Assembly (NCBI GenBank): GCA_041479575.1
Contig: JBGOYH010000143.1
Span: forward strand, 1 to 5,671
Reading direction: 5' to 3'
From: DASPPK01 sp041479575
GTDB lineage: Archaea > Thermoproteota > Bathyarchaeia > Bathyarchaeales > Bathycorpusculaceae
DNA length: 5,671 bases
The notes under the pieces are model-generated. The model worked only from the letters and a program-made list of their open reading frames with translations. It ran no database searches and was not told the DNA's origin. A program made the position numbers and the translations under genes. Numbering within the stretch: position 1 is the first letter of the stretch; every line of letters begins with the position of its first letter. Positions 5,090-5,671 of the stretch are shown here, piece by piece.

Positions 5090-5435
5090 AAGTCCAGAAC
5101 CTTTAAGTCTGATTAGCAAGCTAGTTATTTTGCCCTCAATGGATGGTCGTAAACTCGTACCGTGGGGTCGTCGTATAGCTTGGTTTAGTATACCAGACTT
5201 AGGGCTTAGTAATCTTTTATCTTCTGTTTGTATTTTGTCTTGGTTGTCATTGTCTTTTGTGGTTATACCATGTGTTTCTTGTTCCATTCTTTCACTTCCA
5301 TTCGCATCTCTCATCACACATCCATTCATTCTTCATTGTTTTGTACGACGAGGAGACAATATGCCTTTCTATCAGGACGCTAATAGCCAGCTTACGCATA
5401 GTTTCAAGATTGGCTGGCGTATGAGATGGGTTCCA

Positions 5436-5469
5436 GCTTTTCCCCTTTAATTTCTAATGGGGGAAAGGC
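5436..5469 (+). repeat. Inverted repeat GCTTTTCCCC / GGGGAAAGGC
   Basis: The arms at 5436-5445 and 5460-5469 give ten pairs (one G-U), plus a further T-G, around a 12-base AT-rich loop. The right arm is shared with the long closing stem of the candidate RNA. Confidence 0.75.
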
Positions 5470-5474
5470 TTATG

Positions 5475-5494
5475 TCTCCGAGGAGATCGTTTTT
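5475..5494 (+). terminator. Hairpin followed by T5
   Basis: TCTC-CGAG-GAGA forms a tight stem-loop. Four bases after it comes TTTTT at 5490-5494, an intrinsic-terminator layout. It would end any plus-strand RNA of the preceding element. Confidence 0.45.
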
Positions 5495-5549
5495 GCGTTC
5501 TTCATTCATTTGAGTCGTCGTTGTCACGATTTACTACAAGTTAGGTTCT

Positions 5550-5570
5550 AGCGCGCGCGCTTAACGTGCG
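5550..5570. repeat. Alternating GC block, copy 3 of 3, with a 12-base perfect palindrome
   Basis: AGCGCGCGCGCT at 5550-5561 is a perfect palindrome, followed by TAACGTGCG. The stretch GCGCGCGCTTAACGTGC closely matches GCGCGCGCTAACCTGC at 1516-1531. It lies just past the stop codon of the minus-strand gene ending at 5576. Confidence 0.55.
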
Positions 5571-5575
5571 CCAAA

Positions 5576-5671
5576 TCAATTTTTCTTGATTGACTTGATA
5601 ACCTTCTTTGTCAGTTCTGTACACTGTTTCAACGCTGCTTTGTTCTTTAGGACTTCGCCCTTTTCCTCACC
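5576..5671 (-). CDS. C-terminus of an unidentified gene (5' end outside window)
   Basis: The minus strand is open from the right edge for 31 residues to TGA at 5576-5578. The peptide starts GEEKGEVLKNKAALKQC and ends with a lysine-rich helix (TKKVIKSIKKN). Codons are purine-rich at the first position, as in real genes here, and it reads as the basic helical tail of a soluble protein. Too little is present to name a family. A six-pair hairpin (AATCAA 5574-5579 with TTGATT 5586-5591) spans the stop codon; no T run follows on this strand. The alternative is a chance open frame, since the stretch is short. Confidence 0.5.
   Translation of the reverse strand, partial: GEEKGEVLKNKAALKQCTELTKKVIKSIKKN

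Larger units (their letters stand above)
4979..5329 (-). pseudogene. Possible decayed N-terminal fragment of an archaeal tyrosine recombinase
   Basis: This frame gives 116 residues from ATG 5329. The first 60 or so are hydrophilic and low in complexity. The segment IEGKITSLLIRLKGSGLAR followed by ARARRHIKAY resembles the SAM-like core-binding domain at the start of archaeal integrases (GKI..FL..LK..G...AT..R.VKAL). No catalytic R-H-R-Y part follows: the frame ends 30 residues later, and the other minus-strand frames do not resume the family. If the match is real, this is a decayed remnant. The resemblance is from memory and covers under 40 residues, so chance is a fair alternative. The CGCGCG block and a TATA box lie within it, which argues against an intact gene. 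Confidence 0.2.
5352..5494 (+). ncRNA. Candidate structured RNA with competing hairpins and a terminator-like end
   Basis: GGAGACA (5352-5358) and GCCTTTC (5363-5369) are complementary to TGTCTCC (5473-5479) and GAAAGGC (5463-5469). Two further pairs lie between them, giving a 16-pair stem that closes about 93 bases. Inside, GCCAGC (5386-5391) pairs with GCTGGC (5413-5418), and part of the latter can pair instead with CCAGC (5433-5437). GCTTTTCCCC (5436-5445) pairs with GGGGAAAGGC (5460-5469), which excludes the closing stem. TCTC (5475-5478) and GAGA (5483-5486) form a last hairpin followed by T5 at 5490-5494, so plus-strand transcription is more likely. No plus-strand gene lies after it, so a free RNA fits better than a leader. 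It matches no RNA family I know. Confidence 0.4.

Noticed and set aside
5164..5204. tRNA 5'-half look-alike: GGGGTCG, then a D-arm-like AGCTTGGTTTA flanked by GTAT, then a CTTAGGG loop
   Set aside because: The D-stem relies on two G-T pairs, the anticodon stem does not pair (CCAGA against CTTAG), and no T-arm or matching CGACCCC acceptor strand follows, even allowing an intron.
5130..5450. 106-residue plus-strand ORF with hydrophobic stretches
   Set aside because: TTG start with no ribosome-binding site, T-rich composition that makes any frame look hydrophobic, and its end lies in the strongly structured element at 5352-5479.
5574..5591. Hairpin AATCAA/TTGATT as terminator of the minus-strand partial gene
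   Set aside because: Only six AT-rich pairs, and no T run follows it on the minus strand.
1..5671. CRISPR array, insertion sequence or rRNA
   Set aside because: No regularly spaced repeats, no transposase with terminal repeats, and no recognisable rRNA segment were seen on either strand.

Overview
The window looks archaeal, and the style of its proteins suggests a Bathyarchaeia-like (Thermoproteota) genome. The reasons are TATA-box promoters (some placed for leaderless transcripts), frequent GTG and TTG starts, and a secreted NosD-type beta-helix protein with a C-terminal dockerin. Its N-terminal 'FLTRTASGILL' style is one I associate with uncultured archaea of this group. The taxon is an inference; no rRNA or marker gene is present.

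Layout. (1) 1-692, plus strand: the C-terminal end of a sensor histidine kinase, overlapped by a stand-alone receiver-domain response regulator. (2) 703-1146, minus strand, convergent with the regulator: a 147-residue protein that reads as up to three ribbon-helix-helix-like modules. (3) 1147-1266: a compact divergent promoter region with two TATA boxes, a GGTATACC palindrome and a repeated TATCAGAG. (4) 1267-1750, plus strand: a 70-residue zinc-ribbon protein and a 68-residue acidic protein, both of unknown function. (5) 1785-2990, minus strand: a complete fold-type I PLP aminotransferase of the LysN / kynurenine-aminotransferase-like group. (6) 3223-4725, plus strand: a secreted right-handed beta-helix (NosD-like) protein with a dockerin and an unusual C-terminal tail. 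(7) 4726-5575: about 850 bases with no confident gene, but not empty. It holds two antiparallel small ORFs, each with its own TATA box, a possible decayed recombinase fragment, a GC-alternating block, and a 128-base inverted-repeat element whose segments can pair in competing ways before a hairpin and a T run. (8) 5576-5671, minus strand: the lysine-rich C-terminus of a gene entering from the right.

The genes do not form one pathway. The kinase and regulator are a co-translated two-component pair. The ribbon-helix-helix protein probably binds DNA and may control the divergent promoter it shares with the zinc-ribbon gene. The aminotransferase and the secreted beta-helix protein are divergent neighbours with no evident functional link. 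The most novel signal is the putative structured RNA at 5352-5494.
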